Below are positions 42,498-54,181 of a DNA stretch of 64,000 nucleotides, in pieces. The notes beneath the pieces are model-generated. The model saw nothing but the letters and a program-made list of their open reading frames with translations, was not told the origin of the DNA and did no database searches. The DNA comes from Adineta steineri (lineage: Eukaryota; Rotifera; Eurotatoria; Adinetida; Adinetidae). Made by a program: the position numbers and the translations under genes. The stretch covers positions 441,149-505,148 of the forward strand of contig CAJNOI010000058.1 of the NCBI GenBank assembly GCA_905250115.1, in the 5' to 3' direction. Position 1 is the first letter of the stretch; each line of letters opens with the position of its first letter.

Positions 42498-44893
42498 CTG
42501 AAATATTGTCAAAAAAGTCAATCATATTTGAAAATGTATTACTTCTTTCAGGGTACACTTTTTTTTATATGTTAATGGCCTTGCTCGTTCGTTTGTTCTG
42601 TTTGAAAGAGCAATTTCAATAGTAATATTAAAAGGTATAGGTTGGATGGATCATATATTTCTTGATAAGCGGGGTACCCAATAGAGGGCGTTTTTACCAA
42701 TCAATGAACGATTATATATTGTTTGAGTATATATCAAGATAAGCTCATACTATGGAATACATTTTTTAACTGAATGATTTATACATATATTTATTAAAAC
42801 GTATCGTATGTACTAAAAATAACAAATCATATATGTCAAATATTTGTTATTAGATTTATATTTCTCATTATTTATTTAAATACTCAGTTTAAAAAGTAGA
42901 AAAAAAACTTTTGTAAATATTGAAATATTCAATAATATAAATTTTACTATATGATAGATAAAAAATTGAAATATCTTTTAAACAAATCAGTATGAAGTTC
43001 ATCAAGATTTTTATTACAAAAAAAAACATTCTACACGTACCAATAATTATGATTCGCTACAAGTAATAATCATCTTGTATTCGTTTATCATTGACATGTC
43101 TTCTACGTTCGAATATTACTGAAAACTATAATTATTTTACAACAAACTTCATCATAGAATATAAATGAATGAAAAAAATTTCATTATGAATATATGATAA
43201 ATCACAATCGATTGAACTAATAAATCTGTTATAATCAATCATAAATTGAAACTATGATGTATTGACGAGATAAACACAAAAGTAAACATCTCATATAACG
43301 CAAGAGTATTATCATAACTAACTATGAAAACATGAAAAATTTCATTCGATACATAAACACTTCAGCCATTCAAAAGTGTATGTAGTAACAAAATAAATGT
43401 ATGTTAACTTGCATTTGTAATTCAAAACTTATTATCTATCATACGAAATGTCATTTCTTAATAGATCGAGTATCGAGTTTTCTCTATAATGAAAATCACA
43501 GAATACTAATTAACAGCAAATCTTACTTTAATGCATAACAACACATTCAATTTTATTTTTTAACTATATTTTTAAGAAAACGAAATAGTTTAGACATAAA
43601 AACAATTGATAATAGATTAAGAATAACTAATGAACAATATATAAACAGAATGACTTATGAGTATATGTTGAAGACAACGAGAACGAAAACGAAAACGAAG
43701 GACCAACTATTAGATCATTATTTATCACACTCTTCGTTGGCCAGTATAAAATGTATAATTTTAGATCTTATCGTCGAATATATATATGATTCAAATCATT
43801 TCATATTATAATGAGCGTAAATAAATATTAATTTTTATTTTCACACTTTAGCTATATCTCACGGAAGTGCAACCTTTTCAATTCTCTATTGATTATTGTT
43901 TCCTCATAAGAATATCATTCATTAATATACGAAGATTATTCGATATAAGTTCCATAATATAGGATATTTTTCTTTATATTCGAGGGAAATAATTGTTTGA
44001 TAGTTTTCTTAATGTCTCTAGTTCATTGTGTTGTATTTCTAATCCTAGATACTCTTTCAATAAATAAATGAAAATGAATGTAAGAACTATAGTTGTTGTT
44101 TTTGTCTAGTATGTAACGTAGACTACTTTTATTGAACAATGTTGGTTGACAATGTCTATCCGTTGTTAATAGAAAAAAAACAACGTGATTATATCTAAAT
44201 ACTTTATAAGAAAAAAAGTCATGTGCGTAATTATGATATCAAATGTGACTATAAGACATCATGTTCTCTAATATCAATAATTGACTAATCATTATCAGAG
44301 ATTAGTTTTAATTATTGTCTTTATCCTATTTTTGCTCTCGTAAACAGTATTCGATCGTATATGTATACGAACGAATGTATTAAAGACTAGCTTTTCTATT
44401 GACTTTCACTTATGTTATACATATGTATATATATTCGTATGTATGCATATACTTTATGCAAGTCACAAGTCAAGCTTTACTAATCTTCCACGACTCGTCT
44501 TTGTCGACATGTATACTATTTGATCAAATTGATGTTCATATATATATATAGACGTACATATGTATAAGAATGATAGACGACGACGACGACAACAGAATAA
44601 GATACAAACAGTGGCGATCCTTATGCGATGTCTCAGTCAATGTATATGTGTATAGTAAAGAGAAATTAATTGGTGATACGTGTGTATGCTAATGATTTGT
44701 TGATCAATTAGGCGTGGCCTTGTTGATCAAATGGATTAAAAAGAGAAAGAGAAACAGAAAGACAGACGACATTAACTGCTCTTTACGAGAAGAGGACGAT
44801 GTCCATCACTTCTAATTCTTTTTGATATTATTCTTGATTGATAGTCAGTGACAAAAAAACTTCATCTTATTCTTTTTTTTATTTGGACTATAG
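42498..44893. other. Divergent intergenic interval between contactin and myosin III
   Basis: AT-rich with no coding exon seen. Presumably holds both promoters and a 5' UTR intron of the myosin gene, since an acceptor (CTATAG) lies directly before its ATG. A GC-rich patch at about 42671-42692 (GGGGTACCC, GAGGGCG) stands out and may be a repeat relic. Confidence 0.45.
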
Positions 44894-47800
44894 ATGCCGC
44901 AATTACTTCATCATCATCACCATCCCTTATCACCACCCTTATCATCAGCTGAACCAGTACCACCTATTCCACCTCGTCTTCATTCACGTCCATCATCTAA
45001 ACAACATCAATCACAATCAATTTTAATTGCAGCTAATCAACAGATTAATAACAATAATAATAATAATAATAATTTTTTTCGACTTGATGATTTACCATCA
45101 CCTGATCGTGAATGGCAATTACTAGAAAATATAGGTGATGGTACTTATGGCGAAGTATTTCGTGTAAATTAATGAAACATATTTTTTATGTACATATGAA
45201 ATCTATTCTTTTTTTTGTTGTATTTAGGCAAAAAATATTCGAAATCCAGATTTCAGTGCTGCTGTAAAAATTATGCATCCAACTAATGAAGTTCTTGAAG
45301 AAATTGAACAAGAACATCGTGTTCTTCTTGAACTTTCTAATCATGAAAATATTTGTCGTTTCTATGGTGCATATTTAAAACGTACTCCACCTCCTCCACC
45401 ACCACCACCTCGTAATCCAATTACATCACCACTAGCACCTATCGATACAACTAGTCTTCTTTCAATTGAAACTAAATCTATCAGTAGTCTTGTCAGTCCA
45501 AATTCAATATCTTTACCATTACCACTTGATCAGCTATGGTTAGTTATGGAATTATGTACTAGTGGTAGTGTTACTGATTTAGCAAAAGCAATGTTAAAAG
45601 CAAATCAACGTCTTGATGAAGCAATTATTGCTTATATCCTACGTGAAACATTGAAAGCTTTATACCATCTTCATTCAAATAATGTTATTCATCGTGATGT
45701 TAAAGGTCATAATATATTAATAACAGGTGATGGTCATATTAAATTAATTGATTTTGGTGTCAGCGCATATTTAAATCCAAATAATGGAAGACGTAATACT
45801 TCTGTTGGTACACCATTTTTTATGGCACCAGAAGTCATTGCTTGTGAAAGACAAATGGATTATGATTATGATACACGTGCTGATGTTTGGTCAACAGGAA
45901 TTACTGCTATTGAAATAGCTGAAGGTAAAACCTATTATATTCTAATAAATATATATTCGAACTTTTGTTTTATTTTATTTTAAGGTGAACCTCCACTTGC
46001 TGATATGCATCCAATGCGTGCACTTGTATCTATTCCTCGAAATCCTCCACCCTGTTTACGTCAATCACAAGACTGGTCAAATGAATTTAATGATTTTATT
46101 CGTCAATCTTTAATAAAAGATTTTGAAGCAAGACCTTCTGTTGCACAAATGTTAGTTCATCCATTTATAACACATATACCACCTGATGGTATTGAAGTTC
46201 GTCGACGTATTATACAAATTATTCATCGTTATAAACGATGTTATGATTTATCTGGTAAAAAATCTCGTGAAACATGTGGTGTTAAAAATGGACGTATCCG
46301 AGGTAAATCAGAAACATGCTCATCAGCAGCTATTGATGCGTCAAAAGCAGCTATAACATCCTATTCACCGACGACTGAAGCATTAGTTCCACCGCCAAAA
46401 CGAATTATACAAGTCATAGGAAAACCATATAATCCACCACATCAGATTGTAGAAAATCATAAACGAGCAGCACCTCCACCACCATTTGCTATTGAAAATG
46501 GACTTTATCAGAACGATGCAAATGCACGAATACAACAACAACCACCGCCACAACAAACTCAAGGTTATAAAACTAAACGAAAATCACCATCAAAACGACA
46601 ACAAAAACAAATAAATGAAGTAAAATTACAACTATTTTATTAAAATATAAAAATAAATTTTCTTTTATTTTTTAGCAAAATGGAAATCATTCTCCGTTAA
46701 TAAAAAAACAACCTATTGCTCCACCAATAAATGATGGTATGCCTGTTTGTCATCCATCTTTAGCAAAAAAATTAAACAATGCAAATTTTTATAATTCAAC
46801 ATATGATTCAACTTATGCAATTGATTCATCATCTATAACAAATGATTCTCCATTAAACCCACAACAACAAATAAATTCATTTTCAACTGATGATTTAGCA
46901 CAATTAGAAACATTCGATGAGCAATCAATAATTACTTATATGTATGATCGATTTTTAGCTAATCAAATTTATACTTATATTGGTGATATACTTGTTGTAA
47001 GTCATTAATCTATCTCATAGAATTAGGGTTTTATCCAGCGGATGGGCGCCGCCCATTCGAAAAACGAAACTTAGATAAAACATTTTTTTATTCACATCCA
47101 TTTCTTTGTTTATATAATATTCTTATCTATTAGGCTGTTAATCCATTTCGTTCATTACAAATCTATGGTAAAGATGTAATGATGCGTTATCGTTCAAGTG
47201 TTAAAAGTGAACAACCTCCACATATTTATGCATTAGCCGATTTTACTTATCAAGCTATGTTACATGATTTAGAAAATCAATATATTGTTATATCAGGTGA
47301 AAGTGGTTCAGGTAAAACTCAATCAGCTAATTTTCTTGTTAAACAATTAACATTTCTTGGTAATGCACCAAATAAAAGTTTACAAGAAAAAATTCTTCAA
47401 ATAAATCCATTAATCGAAGGTTTTGGTAATGCACGAACAATAATTAATGATAATTCATCACGTTTTGGAAAATATCTTGAAATGTTATTTACAAAACAAG
47501 GACGTGTTACAGGTGCACGTTTATCGGAATATTTATTAGAAAAAACTCGTGTTGTTAATCAAGGACGTGCCGAAAGAAATTTTCATATATTTTATTATTT
47601 ATTTCATGGTTTAGCATCATCATTGCCAAATGATGAAAAATCATTTTATTTATCAACAAATCAAACATATCATTATTTGACAACTGGTTTACAAGATGAT
47701 CATGATTTATCTGAAAGTTTTAAATCAAAATTTTCTACAATTGAAAAATGTTTTGAAATTATTGGTTTTCAACAAAATGAAGTTAAATCTATATATAGAA

Positions 47801-50800
47801 TATTAGCAGGTCTTTTACATTTAGGTAATATAAGTTTTCATCAAAATGAAGGACATTTTATTGATGGTAAAACATGTTTAACTGATCGATATTTACTTCA
47901 AATTGTTTGTGAATTATTTGGTATTGATATTGCTGAATTTGATTTAGCATTAACAACATGTAATATTGTTACACGTGGAGAAACTATTCAACGTTCAACA
48001 ACATTACAAGAATCACAATCAACTAGAGATGCGATGGCTAAAGCTCGTAAGTTTAAAAATAAGACTATTGCATGCAAGTGGAATCCGTATGTTTTCTTTT
48101 TTTTTATTTTACGAAATCAAATCTTTGACCCAGGAACGAGAGATATGTAGGTTTGTAGAGAAAAAATTTCTCTATCGAACAGTGTATATGCTATCCAATT
48201 CTGTTGAGCACCGTAAAAATCGATTTTTGGGTTGAATTCAAGCCAGTTAGAAACCTGTATCGGAGTCAACTAAATCTTTAGCCTATAATTCATTTTTTAC
48301 ATTAAATTTTTTTTGAGATGAAGGTTTTGTTCTCTGATGTTTTCTCTACAACCTGATGTATTTTGAGGTTCACGAATACAAAAGAAAGCTGGATGCATGT
48401 CTCTAACTGGCTTAAATTCAAGCCAAAAATCGATTTTTACGGTACTCAACAGAATTCGATAGAGAAAAATTTTCTCTACAAGCCTACATATCTCTCATTC
48501 CTGGGTAAAATTTAACTATGAAATTTGTAGTTGTCTTTGAATATATAGAAATCGTACTTTTTGAATTTAGTTTATAATCGTTTATTTTCTTGGATTGTCA
48601 ATCGAATATCAGCACTTCTTGCGCCAACAAAAGATAGTTTAAATCCAACGACTGATGATGAATCAAGTATACATTCTGTTCAAAATTATAATACCAACAA
48701 TAATAATAATAATAGCAATCAAGATGATGAAAGTGAAAATGAAGCAGACGAAGAAGAAAACAATTGTTCAAATCCTATGATAATTACATCATACGCACCG
48801 CAAACAATTATGTATGGAATGAAACGTACATTTGATTGTTTTGATATAATACAGACACCTCCATTTATAATTCAAAACGAAACAGAAGATATTGATGTTG
48901 ATGACGATGATGATGAATTTTTAAATAAAAATAATAATAATAATACAAGTAGTGTACCATCACCAACAAATCATCCAGTTAATAATCATCAATCAACAGT
49001 TTCAATTAATGATTTAAATAATAATAATAATAATAATAACAATAATAATATTTCATCATCTAGTGATAAACCAATAAAAAATCTGATTGAAAGTTGGTCT
49101 AAAGTTGTTGCAGCATCATCATCACCCTCAAATTGGGTGAAAATAGGTGAACAAAAAACAAATAATAATGTTTTTTCAAATAAAATTATTCAATCACATC
49201 ATTCACGTTTTAATCTATCAAATCGTGCAACAAGTGAAACAAATTTAGCATTAAGAAAAAAAACTGTTGAAAATAATGTTAAAAAACATTATCAATCATC
49301 GAATAATCTTTGTATTAATACAAAACAATCATCATCATCATCACCATTATTATTACCTATTCGTTCAACAAATAAACAAGATATATTAACAAAAAATCAT
49401 ATAAATGGTACAGCAATACATTCCGATAATCAAAATTCTACTGAACAAAATACACCGAATAATTATGATGCACTTAAAATAGCTATTTTAGATATATTTG
49501 GTTTTGAAAATTTTTCAACAAATACTTTCGAACAATTATGTATTAATATAGCCAATGAACAAATTCAATATTATTTTAATCAACATGTTTTTGCATGTGA
49601 AAGACAAGAATATATTAATGAAAATTTATCTGTTTTACCATTACCAGCTAAAATGGATTTTACATTTTATGATAATCGACCATTACTTGATATGTTTCTT
49701 AATAAACCAGTAAGTTCAATAGTTTCATAATTAATTATTAAAAAATAGAATAACTGGCCGACATTTCATGGGCGTGGGGAAGTGACGCCCTCTTGCTTTC
49801 GGGTTTTACGTTGTAAATCGTAAAAATATGATCTATGTCCCTCCCTGCTTTCGGCACGTCGTAACGCCCCTATGACATTGACTATAATTATATATTCTTA
49901 TTTAGGTTGGTATATTAGCATTAATTGATGAGGAAAGTCGTTTTCCAAAAGCAAGTGATTATACATTAGTAGATAAATTAAATGCAAATTATTCGAATTC
50001 ACCATTGTATATTCGTTCAAAATCAAGTTTTTCTTCGAATTCTCAACATTCATTATCTTCATCATCATCAACACTTCAATCGATTCCATCATTTTCCATA
50101 ATGCATTTCAATGGTCTAGTTCAATATGATGCACGTGGTTTTCTTGAAAAAAATCGTGATTATTTAGCACCAGAAATAATTCAAGTTTTACGTTCATCAC
50201 ATGTTCAACTTGTTAGTTCATTATTTCAATCACCTTTAACTAAAACTGGTACATTACAAGAAAATGATAATCAACGTTATAATTCATCATCCATTGAACC
50301 TATAACAAATAATTTCGATATAAATAATACATTAATGCCATTAAATGCCAGTCATAATCGTGTACAAGCAACAGTCAGTACTTATTTTCGTTATTCATTA
50401 ACTGATCTTTTTTCAAAAATGGTTCATGGTTCACCGAAATTTGTTCGTTGTTTTAAACCAAATAATGATCGTGTACCAGGCTGTTTTGATGCACCAACTG
50501 TTCTTGAACAATTAAAATATAGTGGAATATTAGCTGGTAAAAAGTTTTCTTTTAATAATACAATGAACGAAATTTTCTTTTGTTATTATTCTAGCGGCTA
50601 AAATTCGTCGGTATGGATTTTCGCATCGAATACCATTCGCAAATTTTATTCAACGTTATTCTATTCTTGCTTATCCAATTACTGTGGATTTACCATTGAC
50701 ACGTGAAACATGTGAAAATATTTTACATAAATTAAAAATGCAGAATTGGACTACAGGTTTGTATTTAAGAAATTTCATTCTGAGTTATATCTATGAGAAA

Positions 50801-53120
50801 CAGGAATAATCTAAAGATAATAAAAGAATAATTCCCTATGAACTAGTAATATTTTGTTTTTTAAGGTAAAAGTAAAGTATTTTTGAAATATTATCATGCT
50901 GAACAATTAACACGTCTTTATTCTGATATGATGCGTGCTATAATAACCATACAATCCTATGTTCGAATGCGTTTTATACGTTCACGTTATAAACAACGTC
51001 AATATAAACATTCAAATGATATGATTATACAAGAACTCCATCGACATCCGAAATTTTCTCGAGTTTGTTAATTATGTAATTTATTTCCACGTGAAAAATT
51101 TTCGTATCTTTTTTTTAGTCAAATGCTGATGATGAACAAATAAGAAAAGAAAAAGCTGTCGTTTGTATTCAATCGTGTTTACGTGGTTATTTACAACGTT
51201 ATATTATGAAACGAAAAAATAAGAAAAAATTAATATCACCATCGAATTTTGATATAGCAGCAACGATAATTCAAAAATGTTATCGTGGTTTTATTGTAAG
51301 AAAAGCATTTTTTCTCTATCAACAACGTCTTAGTACACAAATACTTTGTTTTTTACAACAAATTGAATTAATTAGTAATGATTTTTTTACAAAAATTGTT
51401 AAAACAAATTATTGTGCTCCATTTAAATCTATCGATTGTCTACCAATCAATAGTTTTCATAATAATAAATATGTACAAAAATTTTCTCAATATTTATTTC
51501 CACCACCACCACCATTACCATTACCATCATCATTTATAATATCATCACCGCCACTACCACCACCACATGAACCTACATCAATAAAACCATCAATGATAAC
51601 ATCATCAATTCCACTTCCACCACCACCACCTGCTTTATTTCTTGCTTCAAGATCATCACCACGATCTCGACATCAACCAATCATAACAAATCAATCCAAT
51701 CGATCTCCATCACCATTATCATCATCATCGATCTCAAAATTTGCTCAAGTTAGAGATATATTTGCTCGTGCTGAAGCAGCATCAGCTAATTCACATCACT
51801 ATCATCATCATCATCATATTCCATTAAAAAATCCTATTCAAACTCAACATTTATCTTCAAATAACACTACAACACATCAAGTTCTATCTATTGACCAAAC
51901 TCGTAGTCCTAAACCAGTAACTGTTTTAGATGCTGTACAAGAATATCAAAAACAACATCTTAATAATCATCAACCAGGTTATAAACGTTTCGGACATTTA
52001 GGCGGAGGTGGAGGTATTCTTAATAATCGTCCATTAAATTTCAACGGAAATAATTATTTAAAACCTCGTGGTATTGCATCATTTATTTCAAATAATAATA
52101 ATAAACCTTTATTACAAAAAAAACAAACACCACCAGCAATAATACCAAGTTATATTTTATCATCACCTAAACAACATCAACAACCATTAAAACCAATTAC
52201 ACGAGTAAATTATTTTTGTGAACTAATAGGAACTTTCTAAACGTCATAGGGATTAAAGAGGCATACTAACAAAAATAATATAGAGAATTATTTCCTTTTA
52301 AAAATATTTCGAGAATCAATAATTCCTTTATTACTTCTATAAAAGTTTTATTTTGTGTAGCCTGTGGATAAATTTAAAAGAAAACCATGACCACTTTTCT
52401 TCCGATAAATAATTTCCGGTGCTTCTTTAAATTACACCCGCATACAACATGCACATTCTTTGCCTTGAAAGTGCATACAATATAAAGGGGGAAAAAAGAC
52501 TCATTTCCTATGAGAAGATAATTATAGGGTTTAATACGTTCTAAAAATTTCATGATAAACTACGGAAAAGAATTATATTATAATATTTAACCGATATCCT
52601 AATTAAAAATAGAATGATATTGTATAGAAAAAATATCGTTAACGGCAATAAAAAAAAAAGAAAGGCGATTGATCGTGATTGGAAAAACTTTAATACTCAA
52701 TTTTATATTTATATGAATTGATAAAAATAGATTAATACGATGATTGTTAGGATTAATTTCATATTCAGAAATTTATCCTATCTAAGCCTAATTCTTTTTT
52801 TCTTAAGAGAATAATAAAGGATCTTAAATATAATTCTTAAAATGAAAAAAAATCATTTTTTTCCCTAGGAATCATCGATGTCAACTCAACCCAAATATGC
52901 ATTTCATGTTTTACTCCGTAAAACTGGTCAAGATTTAAGTACAGGACAAACATTATCAAAACGTCGAGTAATAAATGAAACGAAACAAATTGATTTTCGT
53001 AGTGTACTTAAATCTCGACATACATTGAATGGTGGTAGTGATAATGAATTAATCATTAAATCGAACAGTGCATTACAACAAACAACTAGTGATAGTCGAA
53101 TGAGAATGAATGATTTGTAA
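44894..53120 (+). CDS. MYO3: Class III myosin (NINAC/MYO3-type kinase-myosin)
   Basis: Eleven exons give 2100 residues: 44894-45163, 45228-45924, 45985-46619, 46676-46996, 47134-48046, 48571-49709, 49906-50536, 50595-50756, 50866-51062, 51119-52204 and 52869-53120. An N-terminal Ste20-like kinase (about 70-365) shows GDGTYGEVF, catalytic Lys104, [14 protein letters not shown] and [11 protein letters not shown] Gln/Asn/Pro-rich linker follows. The motor starts near residue 605 with P-loop GESGSGKT (about 696), NDNSSRFGK, switch [10 protein letters not shown] and the actin-binding FVRCFKPN. Three IQ motifs follow ([38 protein letters not shown]), then a Pro/Asn-rich tail. Class III myosins move to actin tips in photoreceptors and hair-cell-like protrusions. 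Odd points are an insert of about 275 residues before switch II, a Pro-rich insert in the kinase hinge, and a DFRSVL motif near the C-terminus. Confidence 0.93.
48047..48570 (+). other. Intron of myosin III carrying a fold-back element
   Basis: A 524-nt intron whose flanking exons join in frame (MAKA|LYNRLFSW). Most of it is a long inverted repeat, listed separately. Confidence 0.75.
48124..48512. mobile_element. Fold-back/MITE-like element with ~120-bp terminal inverted repeats
   Basis: The left arm (about 48124-48260) and right arm (about 48392-48512) are near-perfect inverted copies. Shared words include CCCAGGAA.GAGAGATATG near the ends and GTAAAAATCGATTTTTGG further in. The left arm has about 17 extra bases. 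The central loop of about 130 bp has no open frame. This is the structure of a non-autonomous DNA transposon; family unknown and target-site duplication not clear. Confidence 0.75.
49764..49877. mobile_element. Small GC-rich fold-back element in a myosin III intron
   Basis: TCATGGGCGT at the left and ACGCCCCTATGA at the right are imperfect inverted repeats within a 196-nt intron (49710-49905). The interior is GC-richer than its surroundings and repeats the word TGCTTTCGG. Probably a short MITE or a relic of one. Confidence 0.4.
52205..52868 (+). other. Last intron of myosin III
   Basis: A 664-nt AT-rich intron. Donor GTAAAT follows ACACGA and acceptor CCCTAG precedes the final exon in phase 0. 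No other feature is seen. Confidence 0.6.
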
Positions 53121-54181
53121 AAACAAAAAAAATACGATTGATGATAATGATAAAATAAACTGATAAACAATGAAAATAAGTAGAAGATTATCTTTCTACT
53201 TTTGTCTTCGAGCATTACTCGTATATTATTAATTATAGAAACAAATATTACTTTCATTTTCATGTGAAATTCTATTTCATATATACATTCTTATACTGTA
53301 TATAATACTTTTTTTTGTCTTTATAATTATTTTTGTTTTTCTTCTTGATTTTATCAAAGGGTGTCTTATTTAAACGAATAAAAAACAAAACTTGTTCCCC
53401 CCTTTGTTCTCTTAGTTCAATTTTTTGTGATTCTAATCAATACAAAATTCAATAAATTCTGTCTTTTTAAACAAGTCAAATAAGAATTATCCTATCTCAA
53501 AGAATATTATCAATAGCTAAAAGATGCTTTCTAATAAACATTACAAAACGTATCTATCAGTATAAAATATAATTAATGATTCTAGATAATACCTAAACTT
53601 ATACATATGTGTGGACATCTGTATCTCTATTAGTTAAAAAACGATCTAAGTATTTTCCATCACACTCATCTGACAACAACAAAATTAATGTAGGTCGACT
53701 GAATATTAGTGTCAAACTGATTTATACAAGACAAACGAATAGAGAGAGAGAGAGAAATATTTATTTGCCCTAAACTTTTCTTGTTTTGATACATATATAT
53801 ATAAATATCTAGAAAACAATGAGGTGTGTGTGATTAGCATCGTATACATAAAGTAACAGCATTGAATCTACTATTCATTATATTTCTCAGTGCGGATGAG
53901 AACACTTTCTGTATTTCTCTGCTTGTCGGCTGACTGTTTCTCTCTTTCTCTAGATTTCTTCTTCTTCTTCTTCTTTTTTCTTTCTAGTGAAGAGAAGTAG
54001 AAGATGTGTCGTTTCAGAAAGGCGAACAAATATAGCAGAAAACAGAGAACATTGAAGTTCGTCGATACTTAAGTAATTGTTATTGTTTGTCTACTAGGAG
54101 AACAGAAGAAAACCGTGAACAAAAAGAATATACTATATTGTCAAATTAACTTGAACTTCGAGAACATATATATATACAAAT
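53121..54181. other. Intergenic interval between myosin III and receptor genes
   Basis: Contains a likely polyadenylation signal AATAAA (53154-53159) for the myosin gene, an (AG)n run at 53741-53754, and CT-rich sequence (53940-53985) upstream of the receptor. No coding exon is seen. Confidence 0.5.
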
